Below, piece after piece: positions 44,766 to 56,802 of a stretch of DNA of 64,000 nt. The position numbers and the translations under genes were made by a program. The stretch's first letter is position 1; every line of letters begins with the position of its first letter. The notes under the pieces were generated by a model. The model had not been told where the DNA came from and ran no database searches. It saw only the letters and a program-made list of their open reading frames with translations. Source of the stretch: Lumbricus rubellus (Eukaryota > Annelida > Clitellata > Crassiclitellata > Lumbricidae); the NCBI GenBank assembly GCA_945859605.1, contig OX243824.1, forward strand, positions 19,932,467 to 19,996,466. The letters run 5' to 3'.

Positions 44766-46215
44766 GAGAATCGATCGACGCTAGAGATGTTAAATTGGCT
44801 GCAGGTCAGAGATCCGGGTAAACGTATATTTCAGCGTCGTAAATTATTATTCGCCATTGCATTGGTTTCAGCGTTGGTCGAATGCACGTGGGACTGACGA
44901 AAATAATTATTTTTATAATATAGAAAATATTGATGAAAATAATTTATACTTTAGTAGAAATAAGGTTGATGAAAACAGTTTAACAGAAATCGAAGTAGGA
45001 TTGATGAACAATGATTTTTAATTAAATAGAAGTTATTTCGATGAAAAATAATTCCTGCGTAAATAGAAAAACGGAATTGGTGAAACGAATTCTTGCCTAA
45101 ACTGAAGCTGGATATGGATTAGAAGCATTCTTTCCAAACTAGGCTAGAAGTCGGATTGATAAAAACTAAAAATGCTGCAACTAGCGAATAATATCCCCCT
45201 TCAAAGCTATCCGAGGGATTAATTAATCTATTCCCTGGATTGAATATATCGGTAGGTCTATTGTATTATCATCCGGGGGAAAGACGAACATAGCCCAATT
45301 ATTAAAAATGCGTATAACTGAAAACATTATGTTGTAATCAAAATTTAAAATGATTCCAGTTATTGTTTTAAGCGTCCTAAGCAATGTTCAGAACAAGCCA
45401 ACTCGAGTTTATCTAGAGATTCTAAGTGTTCTCTGAGTCAGACTGAGTGTTCTATATGTTCTCAGTGTTCTAAAACTAAAGCAAAATATTATCTAGTATA
45501 CGAATAAACATCGGGCCTACCTGTTAGTGTCATTGTTCTAAACAAAGCAGATAGAAGTTATATGGAAAAATTAAATGCATCAAAAGTGTTTTTTCGACTT
45601 CTCTTCATCTGGGGGAGGAGTAGATTAATACGGGGGGGGGGTGTAGACCCGACTCTATTTCGTGAGTCCGGCGATAAAATAAGCCTACACGATTACTAAG
45701 ATCCGGACAGTGAGACGGCTGATCATGTGGATGTGTTGTTAAAAACGGAGGAAGCGAGATAGGCAATTGGCAGAAGAGGATGTATGCTTGCATGCACGTC
45801 TAGATTTTCGTGAAAGAGAACTGTTTCCTGCTCTAAGTGAACGACCTGTGGAGAGATAGCAGGCAATAACGAATTCAATTCTTTATGACTAGCTAAAGCG
45901 AACCTATGCCTGCGATGATTTTTCAGTGAAGTGCTGTTTTCCTCGCTTTATGGCAGTCTCGTGATAAACCGAGAGAGCAATTCAGGCAACGATTTAGACA
46001 AAATGGAAACCGGATGTACGTACTGTTTGTTTGGTACCATGCCATTTTTTTCTTGTTATCAATTATCTGCAACCAGCATGCTTTTATTATTAGTCTTGCG
46101 TTCTAAACTAGCGCTAGGAACCGTAAGAAGTTGCAGTCACTTGAAAATATGAGATTAAAACATTCTTGTTTTACGAGTCAAAAATCATGTCTAGAGACTA
46201 GACTGCATGGTATAA
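44766..46215. other. No supported gene
   Basis: AT-rich DNA with short frames. Weakly repeated gttgatgaaaa and tgttctcagtgttct motifs near 44930-45060 and 45430-45470. Nothing with a recognisable domain. Confidence 0.4.
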
Positions 46216-46221
46216 CCGTAA

Positions 46222-46345
46222 CTGTAAATTGTAATCGTAATTTCCAAATTTCTAAAGCGCTACTCGAAAGCCATGCGCGAGGCACCAGCTTATTCACGAG
46301 CACTGCGTTGGGTCAAAAAGTTTTACCGTAAGAGTAGTCCAAAGG
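46222..46345 (+). mobile_element. SINE2-like copy
   Basis: gtaatttccaaatttctaaa, gcgctactcgaaagccatgc, caccagcttattcacgagc and gcgttgggtcaaaaag form the most complete uninterrupted SINE2 copy in the window. Confidence 0.7.
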
Positions 46346-46673
46346 TGGTCTGGGTACAACATAATGTTAGGCCTACTCAACTCCTTTGCATTGGCGTCCG
46401 TACACGGGGCAGGGGAAATTCGCCCCGGAATTTAGACAACTATTTTAAAGCTATATAAGGAGCGCTATAACAAGTGCTCAGGACAAATGACCTGGTAGCT
46501 CCGACACTGCTTTTTTGTGGCTTAACCAAAGAATTAGGCGATTTGAATAGTTCAAATTCTTTCGGGTGGTCGCGACTGTAGGCTATAGGCCTACGCGTCA
46601 CACTAGTTCTACATAATATGCAAAAAGTGCATGTAGGCCTACACTAAGACCTACCGAGCAACAAGGTCGTGCC

Positions 46674-46963
46674 CAGTGGCGGCTCCAGGATTTCAGTTTT
46701 GGGGTGCTGAATTATTTCCGAATAACATTTCCATTTCTATCCGCAAAAACTTTTGACGACCTTTTTTTAGTCATCCTGTCGAAATCTTCAAAAAATCCCA
46801 TTTCACCGCCAAAATTTCTGATGACTTAAAAAAATTGTTTAGTCGTCAGCTTATATTTGGGGGGGGGCTGAACGGCGAAATTTGCCATTTTTACATGGGG
46901 TAAAAATGGATCGCCTATTTGGGGGGGGCTTAGCCTCCTTTAGCCCCCCTGCCGCCGCTACTG
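46674..46963. mobile_element. hAT-type MITE (cagtggcggctccagg), perfect TSD
   Basis: Ends cagtggcggctccagg and cctgccgccgctactg. Perfect 8-bp duplications gtcgtgcc at 46666-46673 and 46964-46971. Contains gacgacctttttttagtcatcc and gatgacttaaaaaaattg ... gtcgtcag stem-loops. 290 bp. Confidence 0.92.
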
Positions 46964-47439
46964 GTCGTGCCGAGATAAGCGTTAGATGGTCTGGATCAAC
47001 GCCTGAAATTTGGAATGGTAACGCCCTCTTTGACTGATAAACAAATCTAATTTGAAACAATTAAATAACTTTGTCAACCTTCTCAATGCCGTGGGTCATC
47101 AAGTACTATAACCAATCTAAAAGCGACGTCTGTCTTATAATATATATATATATATATATATACGAGTAGAAGTCGAAGTTCCTTTTAGACGTTTGGAAAA
47201 CATCATTCGCAGGGCCAAACTTATTCAGTGGTACAGCATAGAACGACAAAAGCATATTTTGTCTGGTCTAAAACGATGTCGACAAATCGAGCTGCTTCCG
47301 CTGAAACAATGCAGAAGGTGATAAACGAGTGTGGACATGTTTAACGTTGATAAATGATTTTTATGTCTGTAAATATTTAGTGATTATCATCATCTGTGGA
47401 AGACTGTTGGGTTGAGTGACAACCCGTCGGGCGGGCGAG

Positions 47440-47822
47440 CGGGCGGACTGACAGACAGAGAAACAGACAGACCAGACAGACGGACGGACGGACGGGTGGA
47501 TGGATGGATAGATACATACATAATACATACATACATACATAGTATTAAATACATACATACATACAATGTCATACATAATACATACATACATACAAACAAA
47601 AATATATACATACATGCATACATGCATACATACATACATACATACATACATACATACATACATACATACATACATACATACATACATACATACATACATA
47701 CATACATACATACATAAATACATACATACATACATACATACATACATACATACATACATACATACATACATACATACATACATACATGCATGCATACATA
47801 CATACATACATACATACATACA

Positions 47823-47856
<34 letters not shown>

Positions 47857-48128
47857 CATACATGCATACATGCATGCATGCATGCATACATGCATACATA
47901 CATACATACATACATACATACATACATACATACATACATACATACATACATACATACATACATACATGCATACATACATACATACATACATACAATACAT
48001 ACATACATACATACATGCATACATACATACATACATACATACATACATACATACATACATACAATACATACATACATACATACATACATACACACATACA
48101 TGCATACATACATACATACATACATACA

Positions 48129-48162
<34 letters not shown>

Positions 48163-48625
48163 CATACATGCATACATGCATACATACATACATACATACA
48201 TACATACATACATTCATACATACATACATACATACATACATACATACATACATACATACATACATACATACATACATACATGCATACATACATACATACA
48301 TACATACATACATACAATACATACATACATACATGCATGCATACATACATACAATACATACATACATACATACATACATACATACATACATACATACATA
48401 CATACATACATACATACATACATACATACATACATACATACATACATACATACATACATACATACATACATACATACATACATACATACATACATACATA
48501 CATACATACATACAAACATACATACATACATACATACATACATACATACATACATACATACATACATACATACATACATACAGGCACATACTAACACATA
48601 CATACATATGGGCATACATAGTTAC
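47440..48625. repeat. Long (CATA)n array with CATG variants
   Basis: About 1.1 kb of catacata with scattered catgcatg, caata and tatata variants that recur in blocks (near 47780, 47870, 48165 and 48325). Segmental duplication inside the array is therefore likely. It is preceded by acagacagacgg repeats. The long Tyr/Ile/His/Thr and Cys/Met/Tyr/Val frames are artefacts. Confidence 0.96.
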
Positions 48626-49139
48626 ATACATACAGCATAGAAAAGCGTACAAGCGCATATAAGTGCAATTCAAACATACAGTTCTTAATGCCCATTTTTA
48701 GTAAGACTTAGTGACGTATACTGTGCAAATGATTAATTTCAATTCCATTCGTTCATTGCTTACTTCGAATGCTATTGTACTACGGCCATTGTCAGCGATT
48801 TTTTAAACTTTAAACAGTTTAGTTCACGTACAAAAGGTCAAATAATTGTCTGCTAATCAATCATCATTTCAGCAGTTCATGATTTCACATCACACTGTTT
48901 ATATAATTATGTAGATGTTACTTTTTCAATAATTATTATTTCTCTGTTGGAGGGAATCAAGGTGTGTGTGCTCGTTGGTTTGACATGCATGCTCTATCAA
49001 GTCAATTCATCATGTCATCCACCTTGCAATGGTATACGTCGTCATTATACATGTAGACTGAATCCGAATGAACACTTCACTCTCTGTGTATGCATCTGTC
49101 TCTTTGTCTTTCTGTATCTGGTTCTGTCCCTGTTTCTGT
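48626..49139. other. No supported gene
   Basis: AT-rich DNA. A short frame from about 48947 (VCVLVGLTCMLYQVNSSCHP) looks superficially like a signal peptide but quickly runs into microsatellite sequence. Confidence 0.35.
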
Positions 49140-49335
49140 CTATCTATGTATCTATCTATGTATGTATATATATACAGATATATATATATATATCTAAGTA
49201 TCGATGTAGTATATATGTATGTATGTAGGCCTATGTATGTATGTATGTGTATGTATGCATGCATGCATGCATGATTAAAATGCGCTATATATGTATGTAT
49301 GTATATATGTATGTATGACTATGTATGTATTTATG
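49140..49335. repeat. TATG/TA-rich low-complexity block
   Basis: tatctatgtatg, tatata and atgcatgcatgcatg tracts. Confidence 0.88.
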
Positions 49336-50097
49336 TACCATGCATGTATGCATAATTTATTATGCATTATTTATACGCACGAATTAATGTAGGGCCTACG
49401 TATTTATATGTACTAAAGTTATAACCTTTTTTCTTTTTATTAGAAGCTTTCAAACGTCGTCATTATAACTTCAAAAGCAAAAGAAACCTCTACATCTCGA
49501 AGGTTACATTACTATGTATCCCAAATTTTGAAATAAAATGCGCTATATAAAAGCATTGATGATCTATGTTTACGTTTGCATATAGACCATGATACATCCT
49601 TTAGAAATGTATTTAGCTTATATACGTATGCTTGGACGAAGATATAGCATGACGCAGCAGAGTTATGTATAAAATTACATATATATATAATTATATATAG
49701 CCTATATAATTTATATGTTATTTATTTATGCTCTGGCATAAATAGCTCTTGGACTTAGAGCTGCTGTCCATATCGCTTAACGAAAGACATATGGCAGCCA
49801 TCTGTCGTCTGGTGTTGAGACTCTACTGACGGATATTTTGGTCATGGTAGCAATCGCTTTGCTGCTGCGGTTCAACTGCATTCGGACGTTTAATGCATAG
49901 ATTACATTTCTAAAAATTGCGCAGCTTGATATGTAAACACGTCATAAGCCTAGGCGGAAACTTGGTCATGACTTTCTGGGGGAGGGAGCGGACGAACGGC
50001 CGAAGGACGAATGCCGAGACGCCAATCCCTCCCCCGAGGACGGGGTTTGCCTAATGGTAGGATTTTAGGCTGGCATCTATAAAAGTCACTGCTGAGT
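49336..50097. other. No supported gene
   Basis: Mixed DNA. G-run and C-run blocks gggggagggagcgg and ccctcccccgagg near 49978-50040 may be ends of an unassigned small element. Confidence 0.35.
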
Positions 50098-50475
50098 GCT
50101 GAAAGACATGGTTTAAGACTTCAATAAATGTCGCCTCCAATTTGCTTGCATTTTTTAAAATTTTCACACCGTAATGGTTACATTTTGAAGCTGCCAGTTT
50201 AACCAGAAAATTGCTCATTGTCAATGCTAATAGTCATGGGTTAAGGCCAAATATTCCCCTCCCAATTGCTTAAAATGTTTGGGATTTGCACACTGTATCC
50301 GCAGATTTTTGAGCCGTCATCTTAACAACATTAATCATGATTTCAGTGCTCGGTGACGTGGTTGAAGATTTCAAGCAATGTCCCCTGTCATTCTTCAAAT
50401 TTTTTTTGCACACTGTAATGGAAGCATTTTATGCTGTCATCTAGACTATCAACAAAATTACTCAATATGGATAAA
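50098..50475. repeat. Ancient minisatellite, three ~120-bp units
   Basis: Three diverged consecutive units share gacttcaa..aatgtc.cc, ttttttaaa..tttgcacactgtaatgg, agcattttga.gctgtcat and aac..aa.attactcaat, starting near 50110, 50235 and 50355. Confidence 0.7.
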
Positions 50476-52330
50476 CAGTGGATAGCACTGTAGAAATTTA
50501 TTCTGATATTTCCGAAATACTGCTGAAATATTGGGGGATAATTATAGGGTTTGTAGGCATCTTCGTCCCCACCACAAACTTTGGGGACAGTTTCCCTCTC
50601 GGCCCATGGTCACAAGCAAACCGCTTCTAATAAAGTTTTAAGACCACCAGCTGCACAGGGTACAAAAAGTCGGGAGCTGGGCTTCAACCCACTGTGGTCC
50701 ATCTTATGACCCCATATTGCGCACCGAGGAAGGGTCACTTCCCAGATGTTTCTCCAGTAATCAATGAAAATACTTGTACGTTTTGTGGTCAGTATTACAT
50801 GACTTCGTTACAGGATTCTTCTATAGGATAGGTGCCTTCACTGAATGACCGCTATCACATATATATTTATGTACATCCTACATTCTGATATGTAGCCTAT
50901 ATACTTTTTAATTATATATATATATATTCGTATATATCTAAATATAAGCTTAACACCACTGATATTGAACAGCTGGTTCCAATGTAGTCCTACGGGACTG
51001 CGACCTCTCTAGCAAAAACATCAGTGCCAAAAGTTCGTTCAGAAAGTGAAGGCCATTCCTTATTAGATTCTAAGCCGCTTGCACGACTGCGCATGTTTCA
51101 TCTATCTGTGGCTCCAGTCCCGTTTCTCTGAATACGTCAAGCCAACCGCGCGGAATATTAACGTTTTTAAGATTTCAATAACATCCGTATAGGCTATACA
51201 ATCACCACCGAATGGCAGCCGCCAAGAATTTCCACGTGTTTCTACTGCAAACCATCAGAATTGGACTGTATTTAAAGATTCCAGAAACACAACATCTGCT
51301 GCCAGGAAATCTTATCGGGAATTATTCTAGCCAACTCCTCGAATATGTTTGCCTAGACTTCGCGACGCCGGTTACAAATGGACTCGACATTCGTTGAACA
51401 GTATTTCACGATATTGAAGCGAACGTCAGTTAAACGTTCTGTGGCATAGATATGCTAATAGTTGATGCGCCATTTTGGGATTTTCCTATTACAGCGACGG
51501 TTTATATATATATATATATCTCTCTCTTTTATATATCTTATATATATATGTATATATATATATAATTATATATCTTTTATATAGGTCAACATAATTATGT
51601 CTCGTTTGTAATGTAAGCTCTTGAGTCACATTAAATGAATCGACCTAAACCGCGGGTAGCGATCGGTCTGTCCGTCGGTCTGCTCTTTGTCTACTTGTCT
51701 GTCTGCCTGTCTGACTATTCTGTCCTTCTGTCTTTTTTTTTGCAATATCACACCCGCCGCCAAAAGAATCATGCGGCCATGCTTGTTGCGTCAATACGTC
51801 TACCTATTGCACTGTACGACGTGACCGACGTCTCCTTGGCAAAATTTAATACCTCTTCGTTCCATGTTTCTGCGTGCGCCCATGCTTCGCTCGCCTACAG
51901 TACTCGGTCGATGTAAATGTCGTCGACATTATTGTCACCCACTTCCGCTTTCGCTGACCCATCATTTCCAGCCACACGACAGGAAGTCATCTTTCGAGTC
52001 GCAAGGAGCTTCTTTGAAATTGTCTCGACACTGACTTCCTATCGTCTCGCTAGGAGGCATAGCCACGGCAGAGTTATGGAATGCCTTTCGTTTCTAAATC
52101 TCATTTGCAACGGTAATAAGAATGATTAAGCCTATAAAGACATTAATATCCGTTGGTGAAATAAGCCAGCAGGTCATCGAAAGTTATTAGCATCGAAAAG
52201 ATGAGCCAAACTCGACAACGTGATGATCTTAAGATATAGGGCAGGCAACTCTGTAATTGCATATGAAAACTTTTGGGGAAACAGAAAAAACTTTAGCAGC
52301 CCATGATCCATGACTCAAGCGTCCGAGAGC
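50476..52330. other. No supported gene; two weak open frames
   Basis: A frame at 51212-51397 (VFLLQTIRIGLYLKIPETQ, then LLPGNLIGNYSSQLLEYV) has protein-like composition but no family I recognise. A frame at 51635-51916 begins in a tctgtctg tract. AT tracts lie at about 51500-51590. None is supported as a gene. Confidence 0.35.
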
Positions 52331-52566
52331 TTTATTTGTTTGTATGTGCACTTGCTATAGCGCCCCTTCAAGCACTCTACCTACTCAGAGACGCTCCCGA
52401 AAGCAGCGCGAACACTCCATCGGGGTTTCACGCCGAAGCGCTGAGCATGCAATTGTGAGTGAAGGACTCGCCCAGGGTCCCTACGTGGCGACTTGAGGTG
52501 GATTCGAACCTGCAACCCTTCGGCTGCATGGCGACGAACATACCCACTACCCCACCGCGCCCCACA
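52331..52566 (-). mobile_element. tRNA-derived SINE1, minus strand
   Basis: Complete-length copy: tail tgtgcacttgctatagcgcc, body cactccatcggggtttcacg, B-box complement ggattcgaacc and closing ccaccgcgcccca. It has a small insertion (gagcatgcaattg). Confidence 0.82.
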
Positions 52567-52775
52567 ATATTGCAGCAATTAATAATGTTATTATATACCG
52601 GTATATTAGTAGATCTATGTTTGCATGACTGTAATATTGCACAATGTATTACTTCCAGAGTAATGAAACCTCGTCCATCCTTTGTATATTGACCTATATT
52701 CCCTTTTAATTAAGACAATAATGAAAACTATAAAAACCACCCGTGCCATCGTCTAAGCTCATTTGCAATGGTTTG

Positions 52776-53125
52776 ATCGGGTGAGCACCTTCACCACCGT
52801 TGCCCGTTTGAATGGGCGCCACGTCATGATTGAAGATCCTCGTTTACGAATCCTTCTATAAAGCCCAAGATTTAGGTCTCTCAAATAAGCCACCATCTGG
52901 AGGTGAACAGCCAAAGAATCGAAAGTGGACCAAGCATCGTAGACCGGATGTCATTGTGAGCGGAAATGACGTAGGTCGCGGAAATCATTCGCTAGAGGGA
53001 CTACGGAAATCATTCGCTAGAGGGACTGCGACTGAATTCTCGATGGAAGAAGAAGAAATAAAGAGACGACGACTTTGAGGCGGATACTGATCGGGTGAGT
53101 ACCTTCACCACCTGCAGAACGATGG
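52776..53125. repeat. Local duplications
   Basis: gatcgggtgag.accttcaccacc occurs at about 52776 and 53088. A 24-bp tandem duplication ggaaatcattcgctagaggg lies at 52980-53030. Confidence 0.75.
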
Positions 53126-53211
53126 GATAAATCGCGGATCCGTTATTGGAACGATCAGTCAGTTTAGTTGGAAAGGATGCTATGCAAGTATGCATGCGTA
53201 TTTCATTTGAA

Positions 53212-53252
53212 TTCTTTATATATATATATATGATTATATATATATATATATG

Positions 53253-53284
<32 letters not shown>
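53212..53284. repeat. (AT)n microsatellite with two tgat interruptions
   Basis: Alternating AT of about 72 bp. Confidence 0.95.
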
Positions 53285-53285
<1 letters not shown>

Positions 53286-53930
53286 AGGACTAAAAGGTTC
53301 GACATTTGCAACTATAGACTAGTCTTTTATATCTAGGTATAAATGGATGTAAGTATGTATATAAAACTTATATACTTAATATTGTAGATCAAGGACAAGG
53401 AAATGTTCAACATTTTGCAACCACGTCTTGTATTTTTTCAGTTTGGTATTGATTTATTTTTTAAAATTAAGACGTGTTTGCTTAACATCATGTTTAGATA
53501 TTCATATTATGTAATATCGTGATGTTAAAATTTGGAACGTTTAATTTTCGTAGTTAAGTTTTGATTTATTTTTGATTTATTGCATATATGATGGAAAATA
53601 GAATATAATTTTATTGTGCTGAATTTGTTAACGCCTAGAACCAGAAAATGTGCTTAGGTGGCCCTAACCAGCGGGACTCTGCAGTCCCTTCTGGGTTTCC
53701 TTTTGTTGCCAATAACATTCATGTTTTATTTTTATGTGTTGATATGTACCTTGTGTGCTTTTCTCTGGCTCAATAAAAAAAATTTGATTTGATTTGATTT
53801 GATTTGATTTGATTATATCTATGTAGGCCTATAGGCACAAAGTATGTATAGAAAAACCTCGGATATATAGGCCTATAATATATCCCGGACTAAGAAAGGT
53901 GCGATATTTGCAACTATACGTCTTATATTG
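53284..53930. repeat. Three copies of a ~50-bp motif around a LINE tail
   Basis: caaggactaaaaggttcgac, then atttgcaactata and cttttatat, occurs near 53284-53332. Diverged copies lie at 53390-53432 and 53880-53928. Confidence 0.6.
53640..53816 (+). mobile_element. LINE/SINE 3' tail ending in (TTTGA)n
   Basis: gtggccctaaccagcgggac, then cccttctgggtttccttttg, ctggctcaataaaaaaaat and a ttgatttgatttga tail. A structured 3' UTR with a pentanucleotide tail fits an L2/CR1-group element truncated to its 3' end. Confidence 0.6.
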
Positions 53931-53935
53931 GTGCG

Positions 53936-54462
53936 CGGACGATTGACCGCCGGACGGTTGACCACCGGACGGTTGACCACCGGACGATTGACCACTGCGG
54001 ACGTTTGATCATCGACCGATTGATCACAGGACGATTGACCACCGGACGATTGATCACCGGTCTAGTGGTGATTTAAATTTATTAACTAATGATGAAAGAA
54101 AATGTAGTATTTACCGCTAGTAAAGATAAACATCGTCGGCTTCTTTTAATTCTTTTATGTAGAGCTGCATACATGTAGGCCTAGGCTACATGAAATAGCA
54201 TATCACAATTATTAAGTAGCCCACGCATTCCAAATAAACCTCCTTTTGTTCTTCACCAAGGTCCAGCGCAGTCCATCAAATATATAATATTTTCGCATAT
54301 CACTTCGTATTATTATTCGATTAGGCTACATATTAAATAGAGTATGTGGTACATTGAGTCTGTGTCGTAAAGTTTTATATAAATCAAGCGATGATCAAAC
54401 GTCCGGTGGTCAATCGTCCGGTGATCAACCGGTCGATGGTCAATCGTCCGGTGATCAATCCC
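53936..54462. mobile_element. Foldback-like element with tandem-repeat ends
   Basis: The left end holds about eight units of a 15-bp repeat (ccggacgattgacca with variants, 53936-54060). The right end holds about five inverted units (tggtcaatcgtccgg, 54391-54462). About 330 bp of unrelated AT-rich sequence lies between. Long inverted termini made of short tandem repeats are typical of Foldback-type elements. Flanks tatattgg and tatattag are similar but do not prove a TSD. Confidence 0.65.
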
Positions 54463-55679
54463 CCTAGAATCCCTATATTAGGCCTATCTAGGTCTACGTA
54501 TACACCGTGATACATAAAAACTATGCAAACTGTTTTTCATATAATTTTCTCTCTAAAGCCTGATAACATATCACGCTATACATTTTGCAAATATTTAGAG
54601 AATTGGACCAAGAATATGATTCCAAAATTTCTTGAGATAAAGTTGAACGGATAAAACGATATGATTAATTAAGCTTCATATGCCGAAATTTCAGTTTACA
54701 AGCAATTTTCTGTCAGATTAAATAAAAATTAAGCTAAACTGTTTTTTCTTATAGGGCCTATCTCCAATGCCTGATAATTAATCATACTATATATAAGATT
54801 TTCCAGATATTTAGTGGATTGAACCCACCACTATTATTATTACACCACCGCGCACCGTTGAGTTGTCACACGCATTAGCTACTACTCAAAGTTGGCATTG
54901 TTTTCGTGATAATAGAGCTTCTCACCGACTACGTTAATGCAATTGTACGTGGTCATACAAGCGCAGCGTGCGTAGCAAGCGTCAGAATTTTCCAGTTTTA
55001 AGCATACTTGTAGTTCTTCTCTTTTATAACATTGGCACAATTAGGTTAGCACGACGTGATTGTGAGAATGGAACTAAAACTGTTATTACAAAGACATGGA
55101 TCAAAACGTACCAAACGACCGCAGTGATCTCCATGTTCTGCATAATGTCCTCATTGTTATCATGGACAAAAACACTGATTTTTTCAGCAAATAGCTTACA
55201 TGGTCCTTATCATTCTGCTAATTAATTATGCAGTGTCGTTTAGTCTATTGTAGTAGCCTATGCCGCTCATCCAAAATCTGTTCTATGCTGAATCGGTTCA
55301 GTTAATTTACTTCATAGTAGGCCTGATATTAAACAACGTATTGTTGCATTTTACGAGAGGATGTTAAAGGCATGCCAATCAAATTCTATTGTATGGAAAT
55401 ATGTTTCGATTGCTAAAACATTGTGTGATCAATGAGATAGTGACGTACGCGCCCTAAGTCACGTGACTTGCACGTGACACAGACACACTTGCAGTTGGAA
55501 GTTTGAGGTGAATCCTGACCAAGAGGAAAATTGGAAATTGGACAGCGAGAGGAGAGGAGAGTCTTTGACTTCGCTTTATCGTCATTCTCGAACAAGTATA
55601 GGCATGCAGTCACCTTTAAACAAGTATGGTTGTTCTGTCGCTTTGTGCTCACGAGAAGCCCTTTAGTTGTGTCTTGCGT
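54463..55679. other. No supported gene
   Basis: AT-rich DNA with short frames. A trace of the SINE1 head (ttacaccaccgcgcacc) near 54841-54857. No exon candidates recognised. Confidence 0.4.
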
Positions 55680-56060
55680 TCATGTATTTTGCAACTAAAG
55701 ATATATTTAAACGATTTAAGTTCACATTGTTTTTCTAAAATATTTCAATTTTTAATCATGAAGGCCTAGACTTCTAGGGACCAGGGTGATAGAAGCTTTT
55801 AGCAGTCTCTGGGCGTCCTGTTTTGCTTCTTTCAGTCGTGTACCATGTTCGTTTATTTTGCAACCCAGGATATTTATTAAATGACTCGAGTTCACATTGT
55901 TTCGTAAAACATTGTTTTCCTAAATTATTATGAAGGCCTATTAAGACCAGAGTGAGATAAACGCTTGACTTTCGCCGGGCTGCCTGTTTCTTTCATGATT
56001 TTTACGGATTTTCCTCTTTTTCTGATGCGTTTGACCTAAATAAATGAAAATGACAACAAC
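55680..56060 (+). mobile_element. Two tandem LINE-type 3' tails
   Basis: Two similar ~190-bp units each carry ttcacattgttt, a tgaaggccta block, a gaccag.gtga.a.aagc block, then a cgggctgcctg or gggcgtcctg block and a T-rich stretch. The same order (ggccaggttgatataagc, then cgggcttcctg) ends the LINE at 17720-22235. They are related but not identical to that LINE's 3' UTR. Confidence 0.6.
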
Positions 56061-56194
56061 AAAAGTAACGGGGAATTCAGCTTTTGGCTTCCTACTGATA
56101 TCTCATCAGCACGAGCATTGTCGACAATGGCAAGTTTCACGATAATCATTGCGCTTTAAAAATAATCAAATTCTATCGTCCAAGTTAAATCGTG

Positions 56195-56430
56195 ATCGTA
56201 ATCTCCGAATTTCTAAAGCGCCACTCGAAAGCCAAGCAGGGTGAGAATTGCCAGAGGGTTGGGGGTTTCAACCCCTCTGTCTTTCTTAGAGTTCCAAAGT
56301 AAAGTCTGTTTCTCACACCTCAATTCCAAGTGGATAATGGTCCAACCCCCACCCCAGTTATTTTTCCACAATTCTTACACTGAAGCTAAGCGCAGGGCAC
56401 CAGCTTATTCCCGCGCGATCAAGCCAATTT
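56195..56430 (+). mobile_element. SINE2-like copy interrupted by MITE family C
   Basis: gtaatctccgaatttctaaa and gcgccactcgaaagcc lie left of the MITE. aagcgcagggcaccagctta continues to the right. The composite lies directly upstream of the fibrinogen-related gene. Confidence 0.75.
56237..56382. mobile_element. MITE family C, copy 4
   Basis: Starts cagggtgagaattgcc and ends caattcttacactg. Flanked by aagccaag and aagctaag (56229-56236 and 56383-56390), an 8-bp TSD with one mismatch. The host SINE sequence continues across it. About 105 bp upstream of the gene's start codon. Confidence 0.88.
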
Positions 56431-56487
56431 TAGTTTGTCATTGTATGTAATGAACTTTTGGTTGTCTTTAATCTGTTGTTTGATAGT

Positions 56488-56802
56488 ATGATGGTGAGCA
56501 AGGGACTTGTAGGTCTACTCCGCATACTGTCTATTGCGGCTGCTCTTTGTGAGCTGGGCAACTGCACTGAATACACGGCAGTGTACGATGCTGATGGGAG
56601 ACGTCAGTGCGCAGTTGGCCATCAGCCAGACGAAGTCCGTCCTTCAACCAACACGATGACCTTTGAATGCGCGAGATTGTGTGATGACAACCCAGAATGC
56701 ATCGTCTTCAATCTCTACGATAACACAACCTGTGAAATATTCACTTGCTCATCCAAGCCATCACTCGATTACCAGATCGTGGAATCATGTAAAAGCTTCC
56801 AG
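56488..56802 (+). CDS. Exon 1: signal peptide and PAN/apple-like domain
   Basis: Starts at ATG 56488, with a second ATG immediately after at 56491. Residues 1 to about 24 form a signal peptide with the hydrophobic core [14 protein letters not shown]. The rest has eight Cys, with [17 protein letters not shown] and a closing VESCKSFQ. The spacing C...C....C..F fits the PAN/apple fold, a protein- or carbohydrate-binding module. The donor cag|gtaagt at 56803 is close to consensus and leaves phase 0. A weaker donor at 56789 (tcat|gtaaaa) would give phase 1 but would drop the last Cys. Confidence 0.8.

Noticed and set aside
47361..48673. Frames of up to about 430 codons at the 47-48 kb array
   Set aside because: Pure (CATA)n artefacts; the ends run into unrelated sequence with no domain.
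48947..49228. Small secreted protein
   Set aside because: The signal-peptide-like start is followed by microsatellite-derived residues and no conserved pattern.
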